This document shows positions 38,082 to 47,373 of a stretch of DNA of 64,000 nucleotides, one piece after another. Positions within the stretch are counted from its first letter, which is position 1, and each line of letters begins with the position of its first letter. The translations under genes were made by a program, and so were the position numbers. Origin of the DNA: JABDMH01 sp965223165 (GTDB lineage: Bacteria > Bacteroidota > Bacteroidia > Chitinophagales > Saprospiraceae); assembly GCA_965223165.1 (NCBI GenBank), contig CBDCVQ010000009.1, positions 186,001 to 250,000 on the forward strand, written 5' to 3'. A model generated the notes under the pieces. The model did no database searches. It had not been told where the DNA came from and saw only the letters and a program-made list of their open reading frames with translations.

Positions 38082-38603
38082 ATGTTTAAGGCCAAGCTTA
38101 TCGACAGCCCCAGCTATTACCGGCTTAAACGCAATCACGCGATCTGTAGTTTGTTGGTCGGTGTCGGGTGTCTTTTCAATGTCATTCTCTTCGATCTTCC
38201 CTTTTGGCTGCTGGTGGTAGTGATCTCGTCCAGTGCAACAGCAATTGTCCTGGGCTTTGTCTACCTCCGGGCCCTGGCCAAGATCTCCAGCCGCAGGATT
38301 ATCCAGATTGAAGAACATCAGATCAAGATCATCGGCCAGCGATCAGGTCAGGCAGCGTTATTCCCGCTCAATGAAGTCGACAAGGTCATCCTACCGGGCA
38401 CGGGATTTAACGTGCAGGACGAAAAAATATCTGACGCGGGACGAAACCTCCTGGGAAAAGCAAGGAAAAATCAGCTCATTCTCGAGCAGGACAGCCATAG
38501 AAATCAATTCGATTTTGTCATCGATTCCCACTACATGTTACGCCAATTGAACAAAGTTGTAGAGCTTTGGTCTCAGCACGGCTACCGTGTGGAGCGGATC
38601 TAG
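38082..38603 (+). CDS. Small membrane protein with two helices and a PH-like tail
   Basis: I do not recognise a named family. The 173 residues contain two adjacent hydrophobic segments (about 24-45 and 48-68). A soluble beta-rich tail follows with alternating charged strands (IIQIEEHQIKIIGQRSG, DKVILPGTGF), reminiscent of the PH-like domains of bacterial membrane proteins. It ends six bases before the AlkC gene on the same strand, so they may be co-transcribed. Confidence 0.7.
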   Translation: MFKAKLIDSPSYYRLKRNHAICSLLVGVGCLFNVILFDLPFWLLVVVISSSATAIVLGFVYLRALAKISSRRIIQIEEHQIKIIGQRSGQAALFPLNEVDKVILPGTGFNVQDEKISDAGRNLLGKARKNQLILEQDSHRNQFDFVIDSHYMLRQLNKVVELWSQHGYRVERI

Positions 38604-38609
38604 TGATCC

Positions 38610-39800
38610 ATGGCTGAAAAACTAAAATTCTATTACAACGAGTCTTTTTTCGACGACTTTCTGGGCGCCCTGCAGGAGATCGAGCCCTCCCTGGATGCAA
38701 AGTGTATCCGGACGGATATACTGGCCCCGCCTTGGGCCGACTTGGAATTGAAGGAGCGCATGCGTCATATTTCTCAGGCGCTGGCACAGCACCTGACGGG
38801 GCCGTATGCGGATCAGCTCGCTGTCCTGATCGAGCTCACTACTACCGTACAAGCACGGACGTCGGGGATGTCCTTTTTGTACATGTTTGTACCCGATTTT
38901 ATCGAGCTGTATGGCATAACACACTTTGAAGCGTCCATCGCTGCCATGGAGAAAATAACCACCTTCGCCAGTTGTGAATTTGCTGTCCGGCCCTTTTTGC
39001 TCCAATACCCCCAGCGCATGATGGCACAGATGCAGGCCTGGACCCAGCACGAGCACGAGGGCGTTCGTCGCTTCGCGTCGGAGGGATGCCGGCCTCGATT
39101 GCCCTGGGCCATGGCCATTCCGGCGCTCAAGGCCGATCCCACTCCTATCCTCCCCGTTCTGGAGGCATTGAAGGACGACGATTCGGAATTTGTACGCAAA
39201 AGCGTCGCCAACAACCTCAATGATATTTCCAAAGATCACCCCCGCTTGGTCATCGATCTAGCCAGGCAATGGCTCGGCAAAACGGATAGGACCGATTGGG
39301 TGGCCAAACATGGCTGTCGTACCTTACTCAAGCAAGGCAATCCCACCGTCATGCATATGTTTGGCTTCGCAGATCCGGATGACCTTCGCGTCGACGACCT
39401 CCGACTTCACGCAGCGGAGGTAACTGTGGGGAATGATCTCGAATTTTCCTTTCGTATTAAAAACTCAGGGGCAGTGGAGGTACAGGTCCGGTTGGAATAT
39501 GCCATCTATTATCTCCGCTCCAACGGCAAGCACGCACGCAAGGTCTTTAAGATCAGCGAACGATCCCTAGCACCAGGTGTCATCCTACAATACGAACGAA
39601 GACAGCATTTTAAGCCCATCAGCACCCGTCGCTATTATGGTGGCACCCACCGGATGGCACTGATTGTCAATGGACATGAAGGAGCTTCCCACGCGTTCGA
39701 GGTCAAGCTTGACAATGAATACTCGCCACCGATATACGCTAGGCGAAAACCCAGCATGCCACTCAAGGCGTCGGGTGTCTTGCCTCCCCAGAAACCATAA
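38610..39800 (+). CDS. alkC: DNA alkylation repair protein AlkC (3-methyladenine DNA glycosylase) with Ig-like domain
   Basis: This 396-residue protein is of the HEAT-like-repeat glycosylase superfamily that removes cationic alkylated bases such as 3-methyladenine and 3-methylcytosine. Residues 1 to about 250 form the helical repeat region, with VRRFASEGCRPRLPW near 150-165, DDSEFVRKSVANNLNDISKDHP and WVAKHGCRTLLKQGN as recognisable AlkC stretches. From about 265 an Ig-like beta domain follows (VGNDLEFSFRIKNS, TRRYYGGTHRMALIVNG), an extra domain known in one subgroup of AlkC. It is cytoplasmic. Confidence 0.85.
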   Translation: MAEKLKFYYNESFFDDFLGALQEIEPSLDAKCIRTDILAPPWADLELKERMRHISQALAQHLTGPYADQLAVLIELTTTVQARTSGMSFLYMFVPDFIELYGITHFEASIAAMEKITTFASCEFAVRPFLLQYPQRMMAQMQAWTQHEHEGVRRFASEGCRPRLPWAMAIPALKADPTPILPVLEALKDDDSEFVRKSVANNLNDISKDHPRLVIDLARQWLGKTDRTDWVAKHGCRTLLKQGNPTVMHMFGFADPDDLRVDDLRLHAAEVTVGNDLEFSFRIKNSGAVEVQVRLEYAIYYLRSNGKHARKVFKISERSLAPGVILQYERRQHFKPISTRRYYGGTHRMALIVNGHEGASHAFEVKLDNEYSPPIYARRKPSMPLKASGVLPPQKP

Positions 39801-39955
39801 GAGGCCCATACGCCAATAGTTCTGGCGAGACTTTTCGACTTTCACTCCTTCTTTGAGGTCCCTAAATCGTACGGCCTATGGACTATTTGCATGGACCTCA
39901 GTGAGATCTCGATCTTCCTTCGCAAAAGGCCAAAACAATCTTCTACTTTTACCTC

Positions 39956-40918
39956 ATGCCACTGCCCGTGCCCATACCGATAGATGATATCCGATCGGCG
40001 TCCAAAAATCTAGCCGGCCTCATCACACGAACGCCCTTGCTAAGATTCTACGGTGGGCGACCGGATCTCTCCATCTATCTGAAATGTGAAAACCTGCAAC
40101 CTATCGGTTCCTTCAAACTGCGAGGGGCAGGCAATGCCTTGACTATCGCGGATCCCCACACGCTCCAAGAAGGGGTATACACGGCCAGCGCCGGCAATAT
40201 GGCACAGGGAGTGGCGTGGGTAGCGAGGCAGGCAGGTATTCGCTGTCAAGTGATTGTCCCGGATCACGCTCCTCAGACCAAACTGGATGCCATCTGCCGC
40301 CTGGGAGCAACCTATACGAAACTGCCCTTTGACGAATGGTGGCAAGTGCTCGTCAACAGGGGTACGCAAGACATGAGCGGCCTCTTTATCCATCCGGTGA
40401 ACGACAAAAATGTCATAGCCGGCAATGGCACCATCGGGCTGGAAATCGCAGAAGATCTGCCGGAGGTCGATGCCGTCATCGTGCCTTATGGGGGAGGTGG
40501 ACTGAGCTCGGGCATTGCCTCGGCTCTACAAGCGATAAAACCGGATGTGCAGATCTACGCCTCGGAGGTGGACACGGCAGCTCCCTTGGCCGCCTCCCTG
40601 GCTGCCGGCAAGCCTGTGCGAGTCAACTATGAGGCTAGCTTTGTGGACGGGATCGGCAGTGGTGGGCTCCTGCCGGAAATGTGGCCGATCGCCTCGCAAC
40701 TCGTGCCGCGCTCAATTGTCGTGTCAGTGGCCCAGATTGCAGAGGCCGTCCGTCTGCTGATGGAACGCAACCGTCTTGTGGCGGAAGGCGCCGGCGCATC
40801 GTCCTTGGCCGCATGTCTGGCCGACTCGAATCTGAAGGGGAATGTGGTGTGCGTCCTATCCGGTGGAAACATCGATGCGCAAAAATTGGCGACCATCCTC
40901 AGAGGCTCCGTACCATGA
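39956..40918 (+). CDS. Threonine/serine dehydratase (PLP-dependent)
   Basis: This 320-residue fold-type II PLP enzyme is predicted to deaminate threonine or serine to 2-oxobutyrate or pyruvate. The cofactor lysine lies in NLQPIGSFKLRGAGNA (near residue 50), and the phosphate-binding glycine loop is VPYGGGGLSSG (near 180). The C-terminal SGGN of VLSGGNIDAQK is also typical. There is no ACT regulatory domain, so this is the short form, related to catabolic threonine dehydratases and serine racemase. The stop overlaps the start of the next gene (ATGA), indicating translational coupling. Confidence 0.88.
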   Translation: MPLPVPIPIDDIRSASKNLAGLITRTPLLRFYGGRPDLSIYLKCENLQPIGSFKLRGAGNALTIADPHTLQEGVYTASAGNMAQGVAWVARQAGIRCQVIVPDHAPQTKLDAICRLGATYTKLPFDEWWQVLVNRGTQDMSGLFIHPVNDKNVIAGNGTIGLEIAEDLPEVDAVIVPYGGGGLSSGIASALQAIKPDVQIYASEVDTAAPLAASLAAGKPVRVNYEASFVDGIGSGGLLPEMWPIASQLVPRSIVVSVAQIAEAVRLLMERNRLVAEGAGASSLAACLADSNLKGNVVCVLSGGNIDAQKLATILRGSVP

Positions 40919-41367
40919 GGCAGTCATTGATAAGACCCTATGCGGCAGGTGACAAGGAAATACTCCTGGATATTTTTCGTAAGAATATTCCGCGATATTT
41001 TGATGCCAAGGAGATCAACGATCTGGAGGGCTATCTAGATCAGTATCCTACGCAGCAGTATATTTTGGAAATTGATGGCAACGTCGTGGGGACTGCCGGC
41101 ATATCGCATGATGATGACGGTGTCACCGGACGGATCTCCTGGGTGTTTTTTGACCCGACGCATCAAGGACAGGGCCATGGTCGGCTGATGATGCGCTACG
41201 TACTGACCAAACTAGAGTCGGATAAACAATTAGCCGGGGTCATTGTACGAACCTCTCAACATGCCGCCGATTTTTTCGAAAAATTTGGATTTGCCGTGAA
41301 ACTTGTGCGTAGAAATTTCTGGGGAAAAGGACTGGACCTCCATTTTATGTACAAAGACCTGACCTAA
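40915..41367 (+). CDS. GNAT-family N-acetyltransferase
   Basis: This 150-residue protein begins at ATG 40915, overlapping the preceding TGA. The acetyl-CoA-binding loop of GNAT enzymes is visible in DPTHQGQGHGRLMM (the Q/R-x-x-G-x-G pattern), preceded by the beta4 strand GRISWVFF and followed by TSQHAADFFEKFGFAV. The acceptor is unknown. Coupling to the dehydratase suggests shared expression. Confidence 0.85.
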   Translation: MRQSLIRPYAAGDKEILLDIFRKNIPRYFDAKEINDLEGYLDQYPTQQYILEIDGNVVGTAGISHDDDGVTGRISWVFFDPTHQGQGHGRLMMRYVLTKLESDKQLAGVIVRTSQHAADFFEKFGFAVKLVRRNFWGKGLDLHFMYKDLT

Positions 41368-42026
41368 CTGACAGTGAATTCTTTGCTGCCGTTGGGCAGT
41401 ACTTTTCCATTACTCAGGATCTCTACCTTGTGCGTACCTGGCTGGAGAATTTTCGTGTCAAAGATGCGGTATCCTTGATCAATATTAAAGCCAATATTCA
41501 GGCTACGCTCCCGCGTAGTGCCATCGGGATAGGTCCACCGGATAAGGACTTGGTTGTTGCCCGGGGAGTTTATTCTTGCCCAAGCGTGCACATTACCCGC
41601 CTTCACTGTACTACATTGAGCAAATCTCTGGTTGCAAGCATAGATGCTATTGACATAGAGTTCAGACTTGCTTGGCTCCAACTCGAGTCCCAATAATTTT
41701 TCTGCCTCCTCAAACTCGCGATCCTTAATATGGCGCAGCGCTTGCTCCATCGTGGAATTAAATTCCTTCTGGTTCATCTGCAATTGCTGGTTCTGATCAT
41801 CGAGACTTGCTTTTGTCTCATCCAACTCGACTTGCACCGCTGCTAGTTCAGCTGTTTTGGTTTCGACCTCCTTATTAAATTGCTTGGTTTTAATTCCCAA
41901 CAAAATAAAGCCCGCCACGAGTATTACGGCACCTACCACCTCCACGATGCTCCAGAGGCGTGTCCTCTTTTTCTCCTGTGCTATCTCTTGCTCAAGTTGA
42001 TGAATGAATTCGTCTCGCTTTGTCAT
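41364..42026 (-). CDS. Membrane-anchored coiled-coil protein with C-terminal DUF2914-like domain
   Basis: The 220 residues comprise a charged N terminus, one membrane helix (about 25-45, WSIVEVVGAVILVAGFILLGI) and a coiled-coil stretch (about 50-105, rich in E, K, Q). The C-terminal beta domain contains VHAWARINSPG and QVLIRWTYPDG, which resembles the DUF2914 pattern. No enzyme motif is seen. The stop overlaps that of the convergent GNAT gene. The gene upstream on the same strand also encodes a helical membrane or secreted protein, and the pair could work together. Confidence 0.7.
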   Translation of the reverse strand: MTKRDEFIHQLEQEIAQEKKRTRLWSIVEVVGAVILVAGFILLGIKTKQFNKEVETKTAELAAVQVELDETKASLDDQNQQLQMNQKEFNSTMEQALRHIKDREFEEAEKLLGLELEPSKSELYVNSIYACNQRFAQCSTVKAGNVHAWARINSPGNNQVLIRWTYPDGTTRERSLNIGFNIDQGYRIFDTKILQPGTHKVEILSNGKVLPNGSKEFTVS

Positions 42027-42070
42027 TTTGTGTCTTAAGAGGTTAAATTAGCTCTTGGTCGGTGGGCCCT

Positions 42071-42574
42071 TCAGAGCATTGCCAGCAATTCTTCGATGGT
42101 AGCGATGTCCCTGGATTGATGCTTGACAAAAAACTCCATGAGTCTCTCGTTATCGACTTTGTCCTTATATTTCTTAAAGAGGGCAATGATCTTTTTCAAT
42201 TTGTCATTGTGCAGGTCGGCCAGTTTGTCCAGCAAGTCGAGCGCTGAGCTGTCGCTCTTGATCTCCTCTAGTTGCTTTTGTTTATCCGATATGATTTTCC
42301 TATCTGCAATCTTGGACTTAAGGGCTCCAAACACGGTGGTCACGGTACCTACCAGGGCCATGGCACCAGCCACGGCTCCATTGATATTGTCCAGCCAACC
42401 TTCCACCTTACCAGCTCCCTCTCCGATCATCTCGACCGTCGAAGGATCACCGGGCGGATCCTGCAGCAATGCCTCGGCCATGGCATAGAGGTCCTGACCC
42501 AAAAAGGGATGGCTAAAGCTTAGGAGCAAGACGAGAAGAAGAAGCACCAGATACCTACTACATAAAGCTCTCAT
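42071..42574 (-). CDS. Secreted helical protein of unknown function
   Basis: I do not recognise this 167-residue protein. It has a clear signal peptide (LVLLLLVLLLSFSHPFLGQ), a small hydrophobic stretch (NGAVAGAMALVGTVTTVFG, about 75-93), then a lysine- and leucine-rich helical tail likely to form a coiled coil. The next gene downstream on the strand (41364-42026) has a similar helical character. Confidence 0.65.
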   Translation of the reverse strand: MRALCSRYLVLLLLVLLLSFSHPFLGQDLYAMAEALLQDPPGDPSTVEMIGEGAGKVEGWLDNINGAVAGAMALVGTVTTVFGALKSKIADRKIISDKQKQLEEIKSDSSALDLLDKLADLHNDKLKKIIALFKKYKDKVDNERLMEFFVKHQSRDIATIEELLAML

Positions 42575-42575
42575 G

Positions 42576-42878
42576 TCAATGCATTGTGAGGCGGGGTGCT
42601 ATCCATAAATATAGAGATTTCGTCCATCTTCCCTTCTTTTGCCAGCTCTCGTGGCCCATGACCACTGGTATAGCCGTCTGCACATCGGTCCCCACGCAGG
42701 CTAAGACGCTGTCGGGATGGTTTTCGTTGATAGGTCCGATGGTGGAGTTGTCCAAGGGATCAAGGGCGATTTTCGCAAGATGTGTACGCCCGGCCACCGT
42801 ACAATAGTCCAAGCGCACACCAAACGAAACTCGTACCGACAGCATGCGCACGGATCTTACGACCGCCTGTGGTACCAT
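42576..42878 (-). CDS. Doubtful 100-residue open frame
   Basis: This open frame lies directly upstream of the secreted helical protein on the same strand, and its codon choice is like that of the real genes nearby. It matches no family I know. A second frame on the same strand ends HNALT with a TGA that overlaps the ATG of the next gene, so the true gene may instead be a short or frameshifted version in that frame. It overlaps no other confident gene. Treat as tentative. Confidence 0.22.
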   Translation of the reverse strand: MVPQAVVRSVRMLSVRVSFGVRLDYCTVAGRTHLAKIALDPLDNSTIGPINENHPDSVLACVGTDVQTAIPVVMGHESWQKKGRWTKSLYLWIAPRLTMH

Positions 42879-42908
42879 AATCCGATCTAATAGTGATACC
42901 TTGAACAG

Positions 42909-45900
42909 ATGAAATCGACCGTATGCATGGCCTTGTTATGCGTAACCATAATGGCCTGTGACCCACCGGATCGCAGCACTCCCGACTATAGCACGCCGGC
43001 CCCCTTACAGCTTCAATCGAAGGTGCTGTATGACGCCAACGGACTGGGCATTGGCGAGCTCTTCCTGCAGTGGCGGTCGGATGCGGATGCCGCTTACCAG
43101 GTGCTGGTTGCCAGTAGTCCAGAAGTGCTGGCAGACAACATCGGGGACATATGGGACTCGGGCAAGCGATTCGACCGCAGCCCGGAGGGTATACCATACC
43201 ATGGGCCATCCATCCAACCGCGCTCTTTTGCCTGGTGGAAGGTGCGGACCTGGCAGAACGATACGTTGGTCAGCCAATATTCTAAGGCGCAACAGCTGCC
43301 GGCTCCGGAGCGGCCAGAAGGGGAGCGTGTGGTGCTCCTAGGTGGTACGTTGATCAGCGAGATGGAGAAGCACGGATTTTTTGAGGCTGACGTCACCATC
43401 CGCTGGCCCTACCAAAACATCACTTTTAGAAATATCGGCTGGCCCGGCGACGACGTCTTTGGACTGGCCAGATCGCAGTTTGGCTCCGCCCAAAACACCC
43501 GGTCCTGGCAGCCCCCTACCCCGGAAGAAGGATTTGGATCCAAGGTATTAATGGAGCATGTTATCGACGCGGATCCTACAGTGACGATCGTGGGATACGG
43601 ATCGGAGGTAGCCCTCTCGTCACACCCCGAGGCGTTAGCTCTCTTTGAAAGCGGATATACCCGCCTATTGGATTTTCTGGATTCACTCGGTACCCGGGTA
43701 GCGCTCATGACCCCGCATCCCCGGATGGCCGGCCCAGCTGTGGGTACCGAGGCCGCGACCAGCGATAGACTCGCAGACGTGGCGTCGATCATCCGAAGCG
43801 CAGCGGAGCGTCGCGACCTCGCTTTGATTGATCTCATGAGCCAAATACCCGCCCCGCCCAAGGGCAGTAATGGCAGTCTCTATCTCTCCGAAACAGAGCA
43901 TCTCGAGCTGGCTAGGACGATGACCGCCAGCCTCGGACTGACCAGCAGCGTAGATATGCAGGTCTCGATCGACCGAGATCGAAGGCAGACATTGGCGGAC
44001 AATAGCACCGTGACCAATCTGCTTGAGACCGTGCACGGTTACCGGTTTGATCTCAGGCCCGATCACGTCACTACGCGGGGAGTGCTTCATCTACCCGACG
44101 TACAGCTGGTCAAGTTGAATGACCGCCCATGGGTGACCTGGCCGGATTCCGCATCGATCATTTGGAATCAGGACTCATCCCAGTACGAATCACTCCGTGA
44201 GACGATCCGCCAAAAGAACCGCTTCTATCGTTATAAGCTGCGTCCCCTCAACGAAGCATACATCTTCCTTTTTCGTAGGCATGAAATGGGTCACCTGGCC
44301 TACGAGATCGAAGAGTATGGGTCTTTGATCGCGGAAAAAGAGGAGCACATTGCCCGCCTGAAGATGCCCATTACCCGTCGCATAGAGGTCGAACTGAAAC
44401 GCCCGTGGAAGTCTCCCAGAGATTATCCCGAAGACGAGGTCCCGGCCTACATACCCAAGCCAGACATCGCCCAAGAGTTGGATGCGTTCACGTTGCCGGC
44501 CGGATTTGAGATGAATCTCTTCGCTGCCGATCCAATGATCGCCAATCCCATCAATATCAACTGGGACCAGCGGGGCCGGGCCTGGGTGGCGACCAGCTCC
44601 ACCTATCCACACATCGTACCAGGCAGGGAGCCCAATGATAAGATCATCATTCTGGAGGACACAGACCGAGACGGGCAGGCAGACAAGTCAACCGTTTTTG
44701 CCGAGAACCTGCTGGTGCCCCACTCCGTCATGCCCGTGGCGGGAGGAGCCTATGTAGCCAGCACCACGGAGTTTCTCTTCCTTCCCGATCACGACGGTGA
44801 CGATATCGCCGACGGCCGTCAGGTGATCTTTGCCGGTTTTGGCAATGCTGATGTACATCACACACTACACGGATTGCGCTGGGCACCGTGGGGTGACTTG
44901 TACATGACCCAATCGATCTACATCAACTCCTTCATCGATACCCCACACGGGTTCCGCCGACTGAATGGTAGCGGCGTCTGGCAATTTCGTCCGCAGACGC
45001 ACCAATTGGAGGTTTTCTCACGCGGATTGATCAATCCCTGGGGCTTCGCTTTTGACGAGTGGGGCCAAGCCTTTGCTACCGACGGAGCCGGCAGCTCCGG
45101 CATCAATTACCTCTTTCCCGAATCGGCGCATGCCACCGCCGTCGGCGCCCCCAAAGTGCTCCCAGGGCTCAACCAGGGGACTCCCAAGAATACCGCTGCC
45201 GAGGTCGTGTACAGCCGGCATCTCCCCAGCAGTTGGCAGGGCAGTGTCATCACCAGTGACTTCCGAGCGAATCGCACGGTTCGCTACGCCCTGACAGAGC
45301 AAGGCAGCGGCTACCGCTCAGAGGAGGTGGAGACGATTGTCCATTCCAGCCACCGGTCTTACCGGCCCGTAGATAGCAAGATAGGACCAGACGGCGCTCT
45401 CTATATCGTAGATTGGTACAATCCCATCATCGACCACGGGGAAGTTGATTTTCATCACCCATTGCGGGACAAGACCCATGGTCGGATATGGCGCATGACG
45501 AATCGGCGCAATCCGCTCGTACACACCCCAGACCTAACCCCCCTGACCGACCGTCAACTACTGGAACTATTGAAGTCGCCGGAACAATTCACCAGGATGC
45601 AGGCCAATCGGACACTAGTGCAGCGTGGGTGTCCACCGGAGCTGCTGGATCAGTGGCTGCAGCAGCTCAACAGACGGCACCCTCGCGTGGAACAGTACCG
45701 CGTGGAGGCACTTTGGCTGGGAGCAGCGCTGGGACACTTGGATAGGTCACTGCTCACCGAACTCCTGCGATCGCCGAAGCATCAAGCCCGTGCCGCTGCC
45801 CTTCGTATGGTGGGGCACTGGGCATGGCAAGAGGATCTCGAGGAACAATTGTCGGTGCTAGTGCTAGATCCACACCCCCAGGTACGGCTGGAAGCGGTGC

Positions 45901-47312
45901 ATGCCCTCCGATCATGGGGTACACTCGATGCATGCAACTTGCTGGTGAAAGCCCTTGATCTGCCTCGAGATGAAAACTTGGACTATGCCCTCTGGTTTGG
46001 TTTGCGGTCGCTCAAAAACGTCTGGATGGATCCGCTAGCAGACGGTCGGGAGGTATTTGCCGGCCAAGCCGATCACCAGGCAGAAGCCCTGCTTGCCGTA
46101 GAAGATACGATCGCGGTCTCGCTACTTTCATCCTTGATGGCTCAAACTCCCTTGTCAGATACATTACATCGTCAGGCACAATTGATGATGGCCAAATTAG
46201 GCGACGAACACATGTTGCAGCAGCTCCTGGACGACGCAATCGCCAACCAGGATCTTACCATTTTGGCGGCAATGGCAGATGCACCTGAAGAACATTTGGC
46301 AAAGCCTGCTGACCTCGCCGGGATGCAAGACCTGCTGCGGAGCACGGAGCCTGACATCCGTCGACAGGCCACCAGGTTGGCAGGTCGCTGGAAGGCAAAG
46401 GAACTGCTGCCCCTCTTGATCGAGGGCCTGCAGGCCGAAGATATGTCCGCGCGGGAGCGCATGGCCCTGGCCAATGCGCTCTGGGAGATTGATCCCGAGA
46501 AGTGTCGGCAAATCGCTACCAAGCCCGGCACCCAAGGGGCCAGAGCAGCAGCAGGCATCGCCTGGGCCAGGAACGAACCAGTGCCAGCCGCCGCCACCGT
46601 GGCAAAAATACTTCCGGACCTCGACACCGTGAGCTATGCCGAAGCATTCATGCGGGCCTACAGTCGTCGCGAAGAAGGCCCCCCGGCGCTTGCCGAGGCT
46701 CTGCAAGGTGTACAGCTCTCGCCAGAGCTTGCTATACGATGTGTCCAGGTATTGCAGGGTCGGGGCCTGGATCTCTCCGTGCTGATTGAGGCTATCCGAT
46801 CCGCCGGGTCTCTGCAGGCCATTGGTACGCAGATAAGTGAGGCCGACAAACAAGCTATCCTACAGGCTGTGGAAACCGAGGGCGATGCCGGCCGGGGGAG
46901 GGTCATCTATCGAAGACCGGCCCTGCTTTGTGCTACCTGCCACCAGATTGATGGTTTCGGTGGCAAGATCGGGCCGGACCTTAGTACGGTCGGAGCATAC
47001 ATGGCTCCCAACTCCCTCCTGGAATCTCTACTTGACCCCAGCCAGGATGTCAAGCAAGGCTACGAGACGGTGGTGCTGACCAAAAAGGATGGGACCCTGA
47101 TCAGCGGTACACTCCACCGAAAGGCCGATGACGCCACGATGATCCGCATGGTATCCGGGGAAATTGTCTCGGTGCCATCGGCTCAGATCGATCACATGGA
47201 CGTTAGCCCCGTCTCATTGATGCCGGTGGGACTCACGCACAGTTTACGTCAGGACGAGCTGGTGGACCTCGTGCGCTACTTGGTCGAGCTGGGTGCTGAA
47301 ACTTCGGACTAG
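42909..47312 (+). CDS. PVC-type heme-binding CxxCH protein with SGNH, propeller and HEAT domains
   Basis: This 1467-residue lipoprotein has its lipobox cysteine at 17 (CVTIMAC). Residues about 135-350 form an SGNH-hydrolase-like domain (VVLLGGTLISEM, RNIGWPGDDVFGLARS). From about 530 comes a PVC-type membrane-bound dehydrogenase propeller (GFEMNLFAADPMIANP, DTDRDGQADKSTVFAENL, GLRWAPWGDLYMTQS). HEAT-like helical repeats cover about 880-1290, and a c-type cytochrome domain with CATCH at 1341-1345 closes the protein (IGPDLSTVGAY, SQDVKQGYE). Such proteins are thought to oxidise sugars or polyols outside the cytoplasm and pass electrons to heme; that role is inferred. The haem axial methionine is probably in VSLMPVG. 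Confidence 0.88.
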   Translation: MKSTVCMALLCVTIMACDPPDRSTPDYSTPAPLQLQSKVLYDANGLGIGELFLQWRSDADAAYQVLVASSPEVLADNIGDIWDSGKRFDRSPEGIPYHGPSIQPRSFAWWKVRTWQNDTLVSQYSKAQQLPAPERPEGERVVLLGGTLISEMEKHGFFEADVTIRWPYQNITFRNIGWPGDDVFGLARSQFGSAQNTRSWQPPTPEEGFGSKVLMEHVIDADPTVTIVGYGSEVALSSHPEALALFESGYTRLLDFLDSLGTRVALMTPHPRMAGPAVGTEAATSDRLADVASIIRSAAERRDLALIDLMSQIPAPPKGSNGSLYLSETEHLELARTMTASLGLTSSVDMQVSIDRDRRQTLADNSTVTNLLETVHGYRFDLRPDHVTTRGVLHLPDVQLVKLNDRPWVTWPDSASIIWNQDSSQYESLRETIRQKNRFYRYKLRPLNEAYIFLFRRHEMGHLAYEIEEYGSLIAEKEEHIARLKMPITRRIEVELKRPWKSPRDYPEDEVPAYIPKPDIAQELDAFTLPAGFEMNLFAADPMIANPININWDQRGRAWVATSSTYPHIVPGREPNDKIIILEDTDRDGQADKSTVFAENLLVPHSVMPVAGGAYVASTTEFLFLPDHDGDDIADGRQVIFAGFGNADVHHTLHGLRWAPWGDLYMTQSIYINSFIDTPHGFRRLNGSGVWQFRPQTHQLEVFSRGLINPWGFAFDEWGQAFATDGAGSSGINYLFPESAHATAVGAPKVLPGLNQGTPKNTAAEVVYSRHLPSSWQGSVITSDFRANRTVRYALTEQGSGYRSEEVETIVHSSHRSYRPVDSKIGPDGALYIVDWYNPIIDHGEVDFHHPLRDKTHGRIWRMTNRRNPLVHTPDLTPLTDRQLLELLKSPEQFTRMQANRTLVQRGCPPELLDQWLQQLNRRHPRVEQYRVEALWLGAALGHLDRSLLTELLRSPKHQARAAALRMVGHWAWQEDLEEQLSVLVLDPHPQVRLEAVHALRSWGTLDACNLLVKALDLPRDENLDYALWFGLRSLKNVWMDPLADGREVFAGQADHQAEALLAVEDTIAVSLLSSLMAQTPLSDTLHRQAQLMMAKLGDEHMLQQLLDDAIANQDLTILAAMADAPEEHLAKPADLAGMQDLLRSTEPDIRRQATRLAGRWKAKELLPLLIEGLQAEDMSARERMALANALWEIDPEKCRQIATKPGTQGARAAAGIAWARNEPVPAAATVAKILPDLDTVSYAEAFMRAYSRREEGPPALAEALQGVQLSPELAIRCVQVLQGRGLDLSVLIEAIRSAGSLQAIGTQISEADKQAILQAVETEGDAGRGRVIYRRPALLCATCHQIDGFGGKIGPDLSTVGAYMAPNSLLESLLDPSQDVKQGYETVVLTKKDGTLISGTLHRKADDATMIRMVSGEIVSVPSAQIDHMDVSPVSLMPVGLTHSLRQDELVDLVRYLVELGAETSD

Positions 47313-47373
47313 CGGACGGCCATTCCATGCGCGTCTCTCATACCTTTGGCGACGCTCTGACGTTTTAGGTGCA

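Noticed and set aside
42760..43209. A 149-codon minus-strand frame overlapping the start of the large PVC-type gene
   Set aside because: It overlaps the signal peptide and SGNH domain of a confident gene on the other strand and shows no family pattern.
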